In this document: positions 16,895 through 25,688 of the stretch, piece after piece | How positions within the stretch are numbered: the stretch's first letter is position 1 | Layout: every line of letters starts with the position of its first letter | NCBI GenBank assembly: GCA_041920565.1 | Contig: JBHGXS010000068.1 | Coordinates: 62,001 to 126,000 of the forward strand | Direction of reading: 5' to 3' | DNA from: JAGHKQ01 sp041920565 | GTDB lineage: Bacteria; Bacillota; Bacilli; Bacillales; Bacillaceae_G | Length of the DNA stretch: 64,000 bases | Program-made: the position numbers and the translations under genes | Notes under the pieces: model-generated | Seen by the model: the letters and a program-made list of their open reading frames with translations, nothing else | The model's database searches: none | Told to the model about the DNA's origin: nothing

Positions 16895-18331
16895 TTATTC
16901 AATCCATTTATATAAAACGATGTCGCTGTAAACAGGATCAAACAGGGCATTCGAACGGAATTCAGCTATTGTTTGCAGTCTTTTGGAAACATCGATTCCT
17001 TGACTGTGAAACCCGTCCGCTAAATGATTCGTAACGTATATTGTATCATTAGAATGATACTTTTTGTCCTGTAAAAAATAGTCATATTTATAAAACCGCT
17101 TATGTTCATACGGCACTTGCAAGTACTCCATCACTCGCGTTTCTTCCCATGTATACACAATAAAATTTCCCTTTTGCTGCCGGAGATATTCTGCCAGCTG
17201 ATACGTTGCCGGCTTTCCGGTCGCTTGCTCTTTCATAAGCGGAATGCTGATCAACAGCTGCACAGCTGCCAAGCATAAAAAGAGAATTTGTTTTCCCTTT
17301 CCTTTTTCTATTACAAATACAACAAGAGAAAAGAGAAGAAGCATGACAATTGGATAAGAGTGGCGCGGCTTGTCTATGTTTTGCGCCAGCAAATTCCACA
17401 TGAAATAAACAGATGATAATAACAGAACAAACCAATGATCTACTATATACCGCCGTATGGAAAACTGTCTCCAACAAAGAAAAACTATACTTGCCCCTAT
17501 CCCCGCCAGCCGTTTCGATTGAACAAACATTCCCGTCCAGGCGATATTATGAACTGCCAAGCGATACAGTCGAGAATACAGAGGCTCTTCCGTTTGGGTA
17601 ACTGCACCGCCCCATTCCGTAAAGTGACCTTGGATAAACCCATAGGACAGTTTTAGAAAACCGATCAGTCCCCCTTCAGAAAATACAAGAGCGGCAAGCC
17701 ATATGCACTGAAACAAGGCAGCAATTCCGATAAGTCCCGCGATACGGGATACGCTTTTATATCGTGCATAATCCCGTATCCACAATACAAACAAAGCAAT
17801 GCCAAACGGGGCATACGAAAGACGAATGCCCATCAACACCGCAAATAGAAAAAGCGGAAAGAGTTGCATCGAAAATGCTTTTTTGCGCAAAGCAAAAGAA
17901 ACGCTCCAAATGTACCACCATAACACACCAAGCGCCGCTCCCTCCGACATTGGCTGCATTGTCAAAATCGACAGGTAACCGCTTGTTTGCAATACAATCA
18001 CAACAATCCAAGAAGAAAGAGCGTTTACCTGCTGCCTTGCCAGCAGGTAGATGGGTATAGATGCAGAAGCGACCATGATTCCGTTAAAAACAGCCAACGC
18101 CTGTGCTGGATTTTGTATAAAATTGTGAACAATCATTCCGCCTAAAATGAAAAAGGGATATCCCGGAAAATGCGGCTGCATCGCCAGCAAATCATAGCGG
18201 TCAAGGGCAAGAGCAAAATCCACTTCATCCCATGTTGCCGCAAACGGACTGACATATTGAAAACGGAAATAAACAAGAAGCATTGATAGTATTATGACTC
18301 CGGTAAGAATAAAATGGTGTTTGCGTATCAT
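16895..18331 (-). CDS. Multi-membrane-span glycosyltransferase-like protein (GT-C fold)
   Basis: A 478-residue protein with about 10-12 hydrophobic helices and a short soluble C-terminus. The first external loop has ATWDEVDFALALDRYDLL and FPGYPFF, the acidic-loop signature of GT-C enzymes that use polyprenyl-phosphate sugars (ArnT/PMT-like, GT39 group). A later loop has RHSYPIVML. Acceptor and sugar are unknown; a cell-surface role is inferred. It starts 22 bases past the FTR1 terminator with GGAGAGGAAC in front and ends 20 bases before uvrC, so uvrC could be cotranscribed. Confidence 0.65.
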   Translation of the reverse strand: MIRKHHFILTGVIILSMLLVYFRFQYVSPFAATWDEVDFALALDRYDLLAMQPHFPGYPFFILGGMIVHNFIQNPAQALAVFNGIMVASASIPIYLLARQQVNALSSWIVVIVLQTSGYLSILTMQPMSEGAALGVLWWYIWSVSFALRKKAFSMQLFPLFLFAVLMGIRLSYAPFGIALFVLWIRDYARYKSVSRIAGLIGIAALFQCIWLAALVFSEGGLIGFLKLSYGFIQGHFTEWGGAVTQTEEPLYSRLYRLAVHNIAWTGMFVQSKRLAGIGASIVFLCWRQFSIRRYIVDHWFVLLLSSVYFMWNLLAQNIDKPRHSYPIVMLLLFSLVVFVIEKGKGKQILFLCLAAVQLLISIPLMKEQATGKPATYQLAEYLRQQKGNFIVYTWEETRVMEYLQVPYEHKRFYKYDYFLQDKKYHSNDTIYVTNHLADGFHSQGIDVSKRLQTIAEFRSNALFDPVYSDIVLYKWIE

Positions 18332-18353
18332 ATGTTCCTCTCCTATAAAAGCC

Positions 18354-18386
18354 GAAAAAAGTACAAGGCCGGTGACCTTGTACTTT
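18354..18386 (-). terminator. Terminator after the FTR1 permease gene
   Basis: AAAGTACAAGG pairs with CCTTGTACTTT over a 7-base loop, then a run of T on the minus strand. It lies between FTR1 and the GT-C gene. Confidence 0.9.
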
Positions 18387-18392
18387 ATTGTA

Positions 18393-19310
18393 TCAGCTTA
18401 CTTGATTATTTACTTGTACAGCTTCCTTCGGCACGGCATCTTTTTTATTTTCGGGCTTTTTTCCCGTAACAAGAAGATAAATGACTACGAAATAGCCGAT
18501 ATAAGCAATGACTTCTTCAATGGACGGCATGGCCGAATATCCTAAAAAAGCTTTAAAGAAAATACCGATATCCCCAGAGAGAAGCGGTGCCACACCATGG
18601 TCACGCAAATAGTGATCGTAATCAATCGGGTGTTCCGGAAGCAGCCATGTAATATCATACACATGCGGCATAACGCTTCCTAATATCTTTAAGTCTTGCA
18701 GCATGGAGATTCCCTGTACGAGAAGTCCTGCTGCGATAAGAACGATAAGCGCTCCTGTAGCTTTAAAGAACGTCTTAAGGGAAATTCGCATGGATCCTTT
18801 AAAGAAGAAATAGCCTACCACAGCAGCGACAATGCATCCGGAAATGGCGCCCCATCCTTCAACGGCTTTCTCAATGTTCCCTCCCGTGACGGCTGCAAAG
18901 AAAAACACCGTTTCTACCCCTTCACGTACTACAACCAGGAAAGAGTGAATGACTAAACCGATTACGTTTCCAGTCGTAATATAGTGACTCATTTTTCCTT
19001 CAACATTGGATTTGATATTTTTGCTGTGCTCCGCCATCCAAAAGACCATCTGAGTCAGGAGTATCGCAGAGATAAACATAATGGATATCTTCAGGTACAT
19101 TTCGCTTCCCATTGCGGTAAAACCGGTAAACACCACTTGGAACAAGAGGGCGACGATGTAGCTTGCCAAAACCGCCAATCCGGCCCCCATGTACACATAT
19201 TTTACGAATTGCTTATTATCCGTGCGCCGTAAATACGTTGTGATGATACCGACGATCAGCAACGCTTCCAGCACTTCACGAAATGTAATCAGAAACGCTT
19301 GTAACTGCAT
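18393..19310 (-). CDS. FTR1/EfeU-family iron permease
   Basis: A 305-residue, seven-helix membrane protein. Two REXXE iron-transport motifs are present: FREVLEAL at residues 10-17 and VVREGVETVFFF at about 118-129, the hallmark of the FTR1/EfeU (oxidase-dependent iron lead transporter) family. It moves ferric iron across the membrane, normally after oxidation by a partner such as EfeO/EfeB or a multicopper oxidase; no such partner is in the window. It is second in an operon behind a secreted helical protein whose promoter carries a perfect Fur box. GAGGAGGGG precedes ATG. Confidence 0.9.
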   Translation of the reverse strand: MQLQAFLITFREVLEALLIVGIITTYLRRTDNKQFVKYVYMGAGLAVLASYIVALLFQVVFTGFTAMGSEMYLKISIMFISAILLTQMVFWMAEHSKNIKSNVEGKMSHYITTGNVIGLVIHSFLVVVREGVETVFFFAAVTGGNIEKAVEGWGAISGCIVAAVVGYFFFKGSMRISLKTFFKATGALIVLIAAGLLVQGISMLQDLKILGSVMPHVYDITWLLPEHPIDYDHYLRDHGVAPLLSGDIGIFFKAFLGYSAMPSIEEVIAYIGYFVVIYLLVTGKKPENKKDAVPKEAVQVNNQVS

Positions 19311-19333
19311 TTCTTCCCCCTCCTCAAATGGCC

Positions 19334-20092
19334 TTATCTTCTTCTACGAACAGCATAAACAACTACAATGATTAACAGCCCTGCAATAACAAGAATGGGC
19401 ACCCAGTTTTTTAAGTTGCTTAAATCTGTCCATTCCGTACTTTTTCCGGCATTTGTACTTGTTTTTGTATCTTCCTTTTCCTTGAAGTGTCCGACTTTGA
19501 ACTCTTCAATTTTAAATTCTTTTTGCAAATGATCTAAAATAAAATCTTTACTTTGCTTAAATGTATCGTAATCTGCTTCTTTTTGTCCTACTCCAAATAA
19601 TCCTGGATTGCCAAGTGACTCTAACGCTTTGTTAAACTCGTTCGTAAGTTGTGTATCGAGTTCTTTGTTTTTCTCTGCTACTACCGGTGAAAGAGCTTGA
19701 TATGTAGCAAATGCTTTTGCAAGTAATCGCTTACTTACATCGTAATCTTTAAAATTTTCGTCCACGTTTGTTAAGCGGCGATTTATATTTAACGCCAATA
19801 TTTTTTGCATAGTATCAATGACTTGTTCTTTATCTTTCTTTTCAAAGCTTTTCATGATTGCCTTGGAAGGTTCAGGTCCCATATGCATATCAATTTCTTC
19901 TTGAACCGTTTCATAAATTTTCTTTGCTTCCGTAAAATTCGGAGGATTCTCATCGAGCTTTACGACCATTTCTTTATACGCCTCGGCAACCTTTTCTTCA
20001 TTCGGATCTCCATATGAATAAGCAAAAGCGCTCGTATGTATGGAAAACATTGCAACAATAAGGACTACAAATGATAACAGAATTTTCTTCAT
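19334..20092 (-). CDS. Secreted membrane-anchored helical protein of the iron operon
   Basis: 252 residues. A signal peptide covers residues 1-24 (cleavage after SAFA), a charged alpha-helical domain 27-195, a Ser/Thr/Lys linker, and one C-terminal membrane helix (WVPILVIAGLLIIVVVYAV) ended by RRRR, so the domain is held outside the cell. The domain shares the pattern AYK..V..L....F......Y and FK..D with the lipoprotein at 24476-25660. I infer it binds iron or assists FTR1, replacing EfeO. No cupredoxin motif is visible. First gene of the Fur-controlled pair. Confidence 0.7.
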   Translation of the reverse strand: MKKILLSFVVLIVAMFSIHTSAFAYSYGDPNEEKVAEAYKEMVVKLDENPPNFTEAKKIYETVQEEIDMHMGPEPSKAIMKSFEKKDKEQVIDTMQKILALNINRRLTNVDENFKDYDVSKRLLAKAFATYQALSPVVAEKNKELDTQLTNEFNKALESLGNPGLFGVGQKEADYDTFKQSKDFILDHLQKEFKIEEFKVGHFKEKEDTKTSTNAGKSTEWTDLSNLKNWVPILVIAGLLIIVVVYAVRRRR

Positions 20093-20112
20093 TGAATTCC
20101 CTCCCGATTTTA

Positions 20113-20141
20113 ATGATAATGATTATCAGTTTCGAAGTCAA
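20113..20141 (-). promoter_or_regulatory. Fur-controlled promoter of the FTR1 operon
   Basis: TTGACT (20141-20136) and TATCAT (20118-20113) are 17 bases apart on the minus strand. TGATAATGATTATCA at 20114-20128 is a perfect 7-1-7 Fur box overlapping the -10, so iron-loaded Fur should block transcription. Confidence 0.9.
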
Positions 20142-20154
20142 TAAAAATATGAAT

Positions 20155-20258
20155 TAAGAAAATTGGGCTGGTGCCTCTGGCGCGCTGGCAACAGCCTAGT
20201 TCCTTGGTTAGACTTGCTTTTTCCGCGTGCAATGCTCTGAAGCGTTCTTTGTGCCCTT
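20155..20258. other. Unexplained GC-richer stretch
   Basis: This part between the Fur promoter and the glycosyltransferase is visibly richer in G and C than its flanks and contains no convincing start or ribosome-binding site. One minus frame is open for about 35 codons (GHKERFRALHAEKASLTK and beyond) into the promoter. I cannot assign it. Confidence 0.3.
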
Positions 20259-20313
20259 AAAGGGCTAAGAAAATATAGTACACTTTTTTCTATCTTATAC
20301 TTTCTTAGCCTTT
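20259..20313. repeat. Imperfect inverted repeat
   Basis: AAAGGGCTAAGAAAATATA (20259-20277) pairs with TATACTTTCTTAGCCTTT (20296-20313) apart from one bulge and one mismatch, with an 18-base loop. It may be a second terminator behind the glycosyltransferase or a small mobile remnant. Confidence 0.6.
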
Positions 20314-20344
20314 AGAAAAAGAAATGCCCGCTACGAGCATTTCT
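20314..20344 (-). terminator. Terminator at the end of the glycan operon
   Basis: On the minus strand AGAAATGC pairs with GCATTTCT, then TTTTTCT. It overlaps the last codons of the glycosyltransferase gene. Confidence 0.7.
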
Positions 20345-21095
20345 TATTTTGTGCAAAAGCAGGCATGACATGTGCCTGTTTATCGATATTCACCTTATCT
20401 ACCGGACGTCTCATTTCTTTCATGATGGCCGGTAACACGGATGTCATATACTTACGAAATTTAATGAACGATTGTCCCGTTGTTCTCACTTTATACGTGA
20501 TAGGCACTTCTTTGACACGAAATCCCTTGCGCACGAGGTTTAGAGTTAACACTTGTGCATAGTTATAGTCATGAATAATCTCGGCGTGTTCCATTGCTTG
20601 ACGAGAAAAAGCTCTCATGCCGGATTGCCCGTCATAAATCCATTTCCTAAGCAATATGGACTGCAATAATGTGAAGCAGTAATTGCCGAGACGACGATGC
20701 AGTTTCATCCCTCTGATGGTTCCTAAAAAGCGGGAACCCATTGTATAGTCGGCTTCCCCGCAAAACAACGGTTCCAGTATATTTGGGATTTCATCAGCCG
20801 GATATTCATTATCTGCATCGATCATAACGGCGATATCCGCCCCAAGTTTATAGCATTCCTGCAATCCTCTGCGAACCGCCGCCCCAAGTCCGCCGTTTTT
20901 TTCAAGCGATATAATATAATCTGCCCCTGCTTCTCTAGAAACAGATACTGTGTTATCAGTGGAACCGTCATCAATCACGAGAACTTCCACAAAGATATCC
21001 TGATGAAAATCCCTCGGAACACGGCGAATCACTTCTCCGATCGCTTGTTCTTCGTTATGGGCAGGCAAAAAGACAATCACATGCTGTTTTTTCAT
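20331..21095 (-). CDS. Family 2 glycosyltransferase (polyprenyl-phosphate sugar synthase type)
   Basis: A 254-residue GT-A enzyme. LPAHNEEQAIGEV (residues 9-21) starts the fold, VIDDGSTDNT (41-50) and MIDADNEYP (90-98) carry nucleotide-sugar and metal-binding aspartates, and GQSGMRAFSR follows. There is no C-terminal membrane domain, as in DPM1-like synthases that load a sugar onto polyprenyl phosphate, although amphipathic FIKFRKYMTSVL could touch the membrane. Its ATG overlaps the upstream stop (ATGA), so the four-gene unit is translationally coupled. Its product could feed the GT-C protein at 16895-18331, as inference. Confidence 0.8.
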   Translation of the reverse strand: MKKQHVIVFLPAHNEEQAIGEVIRRVPRDFHQDIFVEVLVIDDGSTDNTVSVSREAGADYIISLEKNGGLGAAVRRGLQECYKLGADIAVMIDADNEYPADEIPNILEPLFCGEADYTMGSRFLGTIRGMKLHRRLGNYCFTLLQSILLRKWIYDGQSGMRAFSRQAMEHAEIIHDYNYAQVLTLNLVRKGFRVKEVPITYKVRTTGQSFIKFRKYMTSVLPAIMKEMRRPVDKVNIDKQAHVMPAFAQNKKCS

Positions 21096-22561
21096 TTGCT
21101 GCTAAATCCTTTCTCCTCGATTGCTTCCGTTAGCACAGGTCCGCGGCTGTGAGATGGATACGGAGCACCTAACAAGTATGCAAGAGTCGGCGCTACTGAT
21201 ACTAAGCTGTGTTTCGCCTCAACAATAGCCCCTTTTTTAATCTTCGGTCCGTACATGAAAAACGGGACGATACGTTCTCCTTCATCCAGGTGACCATGGC
21301 CCCCGATACCATCAGCCTGTCCGTGGTCCGCACAGATGATAAACGTCGTATTTTCTGCTTTTCCCGTTGCCTGTAAATATTCAATAAAAGACTGAACATG
21401 CTTGTCCGCTTCTTGTATTTTTTGAATATATTCGTCATATAATACACCGCGGCTATGACCCGTTTGGTCTGTGGAGATAAGCTGCACAATGAATAAGTCC
21501 GGATTTTGCTCATCCATGATTTGTCTTGCTTTTTCCATGATTTTTGAATCAACCACGTCATTTTTCATGACAGCTGTGAACGTTTCTACATCCGTTCCGA
21601 ACGAATCCACTAAGTGGGCTACCGCAAGCATTTTCCCTCTTTTTCCGACCTTGCGCAGAGAATCAAAAATGCTTTCTGTCTTAACGCCGAGCTTCCATAC
21701 CATATTGGATTTAATACCATGTTCAAACGGATACGTACCGGTAAACATGGATGAAAAACAAACAACGGTGCGCGCTGGATAAACGGTCTCCATTTTAGTG
21801 AATTCCGTCCCGTTTTTACGAAGATAATCCAAATACGGAGTATGAGCTTCTTCAAAACGGTCTTTTCGCATTCCGTCAATGACGATAACAACTACTTTTT
21901 CATTGATTGCTTCTTTCGGTACTTCTGCATTGTTTGTATACGTTTCAATCGCTTTTGGCTGCCAGTCAAAGAGATTGCGATGCAGTATGATCGTATATAT
22001 AAGGATTCCCGCATAAAACGCAAACAGCATTGTCCAATTCACTTCAGCCAAGCTCCCGGCATCCAAATAATAATTCCATACAGAAAGAATGAGCAAAAAC
22101 TTCGGAAGCTGCTCTTGCGCATTGCCGCTTGTAGAATCGCTGTTTTTTAAGACGAGCTTCCAAAAACGGGTAAAGTTCAGCCATGACGTGCCGATCCGCA
22201 GATGATAATATAATGTTCCCCAGAAAAAGACGGTAAAAAAGAAGTACAGTCCCAATGCAAATAATAAAAGAGGAATATTGACCGTCTGAAATACTATTAA
22301 ATACACAACAAACGGAATCCATAAATAATTTCGCAAAAACAGCGGGAAATCATATACATAATAAACTGCTAATAAAGGCAATACAAGCAAAAAACTGATG
22401 AAAAACGAGCTCCAAAAGCTTGCTTCCCCCAATTCAGCGATGTGGAATAGCAGAAAGGTCCCCACTACAAAAATCGGAGTAAACGGCTTTCCCTCATTCA
22501 GCAAATTCCAGCATCGCGCTGCTACTTTTTCAAACTTTGAAGCTTTTTTTACTTCTGCCAT
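21092..22561 (-). CDS. Membrane-anchored alkaline-phosphatase-superfamily phosphodiesterase
   Basis: 489 residues. Residues 1-190 include several hydrophobic helices; residues 225-485 form a type I phosphodiesterase/nucleotide pyrophosphatase domain with VVIVIDGMRKD (metal Asp), a PARTVVCFSSMFTGTYPFEHG nucleophile region (read as YPARTVVC and MFTGTYPFEHG; Thr nucleophile), STDQTGHS, and CADHGQADGIGGHGH. These hold two zinc-like sites. It probably cleaves or transfers a phosphodiester on a surface lipid or glycan. It is coupled by overlap to both neighbours. Confidence 0.75.
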   Translation of the reverse strand: MAEVKKASKFEKVAARCWNLLNEGKPFTPIFVVGTFLLFHIAELGEASFWSSFFISFLLVLPLLAVYYVYDFPLFLRNYLWIPFVVYLIVFQTVNIPLLLFALGLYFFFTVFFWGTLYYHLRIGTSWLNFTRFWKLVLKNSDSTSGNAQEQLPKFLLILSVWNYYLDAGSLAEVNWTMLFAFYAGILIYTIILHRNLFDWQPKAIETYTNNAEVPKEAINEKVVVIVIDGMRKDRFEEAHTPYLDYLRKNGTEFTKMETVYPARTVVCFSSMFTGTYPFEHGIKSNMVWKLGVKTESIFDSLRKVGKRGKMLAVAHLVDSFGTDVETFTAVMKNDVVDSKIMEKARQIMDEQNPDLFIVQLISTDQTGHSRGVLYDEYIQKIQEADKHVQSFIEYLQATGKAENTTFIICADHGQADGIGGHGHLDEGERIVPFFMYGPKIKKGAIVEAKHSLVSVAPTLAYLLGAPYPSHSRGPVLTEAIEEKGFSSK

Positions 22562-23448
22562 TTTGGCCTCTCTCCCTTCTTTTTCAAGAATGTTGTCAAT
22601 TTCATGGGGTAAAGGAGTAAAAGAATGACTCCGGCTCCATAGGAAAATAGAAATTTAAATCCGTGACTTACTACCGCCAAAGCATAAGCATCCGTCAGCT
22701 TTAATCCGACTGCTTGCAGCGCAAACGTCATGACCGTTTCATACGTACCGATGCCGCCTGGTGTCAGCTGAAACAATTGTCCGGCAATGGTCACGCTGTT
22801 CACCCAAATTGCTTCTAAAAAAGAAAAGGAGTGTGAATATGCCACGCCGTAAATCACAAATGCTTCCATCACCCAGCTTGCAGCGATCAACAGAAACACA
22901 GCCGCTCCCCTTTTTCCTCGTAATGCATGCTTCAATTGGTTTAGCTGCTTTTGCATAAAGCTTGGGAACAGCTTCTTCCCAAGCGTGAACAAAGCCAATG
23001 CACCAACACCACCAATCACTAGAAGCGGGATATTAAAAGCAAGATTCCTAAACAAAAGAAGCAATCCGCTGCCTGCAAACAGCCCCAGCATGAGAAGGTC
23101 TAACAGCCGCATGACAACAACGGATTGTGTTGCTTCCCCAATCGATATGTTCTTTTCTTTCGTTACAACAGCAATCCGGATAGCATCTCCAATTTTCAAA
23201 GGGGATATATGATTGATAAACAGGCTATAAAATAAACCGTATAAGCTTTGTTGTATGCTGATCCTATTCAGTAAATACAGCCGCCAAGCATAAGCACGAA
23301 GCAAAAAGGCGCTTCCATATGCAAAAACAAGCCAAATAAATAAGGACGGCCTCCGCAAAAAAGAAAGCAGCTGCTCATATAACGCTGCTTCCCTCATTGC
23401 TTGTACCGATATGATAAAAAAGAGGAGAAGAGGGACAACCCCTAACAT
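22549..23448 (-). CDS. Flippase-like membrane protein (LPG synthase TM / UPF0104)
   Basis: A 299-residue protein with about seven to eight helices. Motifs FLLRAYAWRLYL, NHISPLKIGDAIRIAVV and QLFQLTPGGIGTYETVMTFAL (read in parts) are those of the lysylphosphatidylglycerol-synthase transmembrane family, which occurs beside DPM-type glycosyltransferases and is thought to flip lipid-linked sugars. I start at ATG 23448, one base after the epimerase stop; the frame is open to 23532 but those 28 residues overlap the epimerase. Shine-Dalgarno is poor, implying coupling. It overlaps the next gene by 13 bases. Confidence 0.75.
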   Translation of the reverse strand: MLGVVPLLLFFIISVQAMREAALYEQLLSFLRRPSLFIWLVFAYGSAFLLRAYAWRLYLLNRISIQQSLYGLFYSLFINHISPLKIGDAIRIAVVTKEKNISIGEATQSVVVMRLLDLLMLGLFAGSGLLLLFRNLAFNIPLLVIGGVGALALFTLGKKLFPSFMQKQLNQLKHALRGKRGAAVFLLIAASWVMEAFVIYGVAYSHSFSFLEAIWVNSVTIAGQLFQLTPGGIGTYETVMTFALQAVGLKLTDAYALAVVSHGFKFLFSYGAGVILLLLYPMKLTTFLKKKGERPKWQK

Positions 23449-23449
23449 T

Positions 23450-24397
23450 TTAAATAAGATGCGGATGTTCTTTTGCCCAAGCAACAGTTCGTTCCAACCC
23501 TTCTGGAAAGGATACGCTCGGCTTGAAGCCAAGCTTTGTTTTTGCTTTCATAATATCCGCCCAAGTCGATGTAACATCGCCTTTTTGACTTGTTTCTCTG
23601 TTCACTTGCATGAAAGGGAAATGTCGTCTCATCTCTTTTAACACATCAGTCATCAATACCGGAGAACTGGAGCCGATATTATATACATCGCTGTCCTTTG
23701 TATGCAACGCAAGGACAATGCCCTGTACAATATCATCCACATATGTATAATCGCGGCCCGTTCCGCTGCCATACACCGTGATAGCATCTCCGTTCATCAG
23801 TTTGCGAATAAAGCTCGCCATAGCCATATCCGGCCGTCCCCATGGTCCGTATACAGTAAAGAACCGTAAAATGTTCGTTTGAAACCCATACATATGCTCA
23901 TAAGCATGAACAAGCGCTTCCGCTCCAAATTTTGACGCTGCATATGGAGAGAGCACTTTTCCGTCAGCCATATGTTCAGCAAGAGGCTGATTTTGTTTTT
24001 CACCGTATACAGACGAAGATGACGCAAACAGTACCTGCCTCACATTTTCTTCCCCGGCGCATGATAACACATTGCTTGTCCCTTTCATATTCACATCAAT
24101 ATATAATTTGGGATTTTCAAGCGACGTTCTGACCCCTGCCACCGCTGCCAGATGGATGATGGCATCCGGCTTCTCCTTTTGTATCACTTCTTTTAGAGTT
24201 TCTTTTTGTAAAATATCGCATTCATAAAACGGCGCATATCCCGCCCGTTCAATTTGTTGCAACTGGTACAGCTTACGTGATTTTTGATAATAGGCATGGA
24301 AGTTATCGAGCAAAGCAACTTGATATCCGTCTTGCAATAGTCTGATAGCCAAGTGGCTGCCGATGAATCCGGCTCCGCCCGTAATTAATACCTTCAT
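23450..24397 (-). CDS. NAD-dependent nucleotide-sugar epimerase (UDP-glucuronate 4-epimerase-like)
   Basis: A 315-residue extended SDR. GGAGFIGSH (residues 7-15) binds NAD, YAASK (about 152-156) holds the catalytic Tyr and Lys, and SSSSVYG precedes. YGPWGRPDMAMASF followed by GRDYTYVDDIVQGI is the pattern of UDP-glucuronate 4-epimerases rather than GalE. It is first in a tight operon with the flippase-like, phosphodiesterase-like and GT2 genes, giving an activated sugar for a surface glycolipid or polymer (inference). No clear promoter fits in the 31 bases between it and the upstream terminator. Confidence 0.82.
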   Translation of the reverse strand: MKVLITGGAGFIGSHLAIRLLQDGYQVALLDNFHAYYQKSRKLYQLQQIERAGYAPFYECDILQKETLKEVIQKEKPDAIIHLAAVAGVRTSLENPKLYIDVNMKGTSNVLSCAGEENVRQVLFASSSSVYGEKQNQPLAEHMADGKVLSPYAASKFGAEALVHAYEHMYGFQTNILRFFTVYGPWGRPDMAMASFIRKLMNGDAITVYGSGTGRDYTYVDDIVQGIVLALHTKDSDVYNIGSSSPVLMTDVLKEMRRHFPFMQVNRETSQKGDVTSTWADIMKAKTKLGFKPSVSFPEGLERTVAWAKEHPHLI

Positions 24398-24428
24398 GCT
24401 CCCACCTCTTTTCCTTCCCTATTATCCT

Positions 24429-24469
24429 AAAAAGAAGAAACCTTGTCATCAACAAGGTTTTCTTCTTTT
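24429..24469 (-). terminator. Terminator after the Fur-controlled lipoprotein
   Basis: AAGAAGAAAACCTTGT pairs with ACAAGGTTTCTTCTT over a short loop on the minus strand, then TTTT. Confidence 0.85.
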
Positions 24470-24475
24470 CTTATA

Positions 24476-25660
24476 TTATTTTGCTGCTTCAATCGCTTTA
24501 TTTAATGCTTCTTCAAGCTTTTTCATATGTTCTTCTGCTTTAGCTTTATCTTTTGACTTCGCTGCATCTAAATATGCTTGAGCTGTTTGCGTCAATGCCT
24601 GCGTTTCTTGCTCGCCGATCACTGTTTTTAGATCGTTTTCAATCATGTTGATGAACAGAGCGCCTTCTAAAGCAGTGATAACGCCTTTATCTTGACCGAA
24701 GTTTTCTTCGCTTTCTCCATACTCGCCAAGCGCTACTTTTGCAAAACCGCGAACGAACGCTTTGTTGACTGCTGCCGCATCTAATGTTTTCACATCTGTT
24801 TGCAAGTCAAATTGCTTTAAGATGAAGTCTGCATCTTCGCTCGCATTCTTTTTCAAGTATGGATAAACTGTTTGATAGAATGCCCATCCTTCTGCTTGCT
24901 CAATTTTTGCTTCTTTTTCATCTGTTTTCGCAGCCTCAGCAGCTTTTGTTGCGTATCCGTTTGGAAGAGCTCCCGTTGCAAAATAGAATGTTTTCATCAA
25001 CGTTTTATCTACTACTTGCTTGCCGAGCGCAAAAGCAAGCTTGTCATCCTTCTCAATTGCAGCTTTCATTTCATTGAATCCGCCTGTAATGGCATCTACC
25101 ATTTTTGTGCCGTAAGCAGCGTCACGCTTCATGACAGTACCTTCGATTGCTTTATAGAAATTCATTGCTTCTTCGTATTCTTTCATTACTTCCTCTTTGT
25201 TGCCCCATTTTTCATCGACTTCCTTGAAGTCATGACGCATAGATTGGAAGAATTCTTTTTGCATTAATTTATCAAATACTTGCTTAACAATCATCGGTTC
25301 CATTTGTTTATTTTTTCCGGATTCTAATGCCGTCGTAAGCGTTTGGTCGATTTGTTCGCTGAATTCGCCGTCACGGCTTTGTACCAATGTTTGCAATTTC
25401 TCTTTATATAAAGTTGTGACTTTATCAAAATCTACTTCTTGTCCTTGTTTCGCTTTTTCAAGTTCGGCAACTGCATCTTTATATGCTTGCACGATTTCTG
25501 CTTCCGTTACTTTTGCTTCTTCTTTTTCTTTCGCTTCCGCTTTAGAAGTTTCTTCTGTTTTCTTTGCTTCTGTTGCTGTTTTTTCTTCTTCCTTTGCGCA
25601 TCCGGCAAATACAAGTGATGTAGCTAATGCTGCAGATAGTGCTTTCCATTTTAAAGACAT
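24476..25660 (-). CDS. Iron-regulated surface lipoprotein, alpha-helical
   Basis: 394 residues. A lipoprotein signal ends at Cys21 (LVFAGC). Residues 24-60 are a Lys/Glu/Ala linker; the remainder is helical with two halves: about 60-225 resembles the secreted protein of the FTR1 operon (AYKDAVAELE, FDKVTTLYKEKL, DFKEVDEKW), and 240-390 is a second helical part. No known binding-protein family is recognised. Its promoter holds two Fur sites, so it should be made under iron limitation. I infer an iron- or haem-capturing partner of the FTR1 permease. It reads toward the epimerase operon through a terminator. Confidence 0.72.
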   Translation of the reverse strand: MSLKWKALSAALATSLVFAGCAKEEEKTATEAKKTEETSKAEAKEKEEAKVTEAEIVQAYKDAVAELEKAKQGQEVDFDKVTTLYKEKLQTLVQSRDGEFSEQIDQTLTTALESGKNKQMEPMIVKQVFDKLMQKEFFQSMRHDFKEVDEKWGNKEEVMKEYEEAMNFYKAIEGTVMKRDAAYGTKMVDAITGGFNEMKAAIEKDDKLAFALGKQVVDKTLMKTFYFATGALPNGYATKAAEAAKTDEKEAKIEQAEGWAFYQTVYPYLKKNASEDADFILKQFDLQTDVKTLDAAAVNKAFVRGFAKVALGEYGESEENFGQDKGVITALEGALFINMIENDLKTVIGEQETQALTQTAQAYLDAAKSKDKAKAEEHMKKLEEALNKAIEAAK

Positions 25661-25688
25661 AGTTACCTTCCCCCTAAAAACTCCTTGA

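Noticed and set aside
22549..23532. Longer start of the flippase-like gene at 23532
   Set aside because: The extra 28 residues lie inside the epimerase reading frame and precede its stop, have no ribosome-binding site and do not look like a membrane protein N-terminus.
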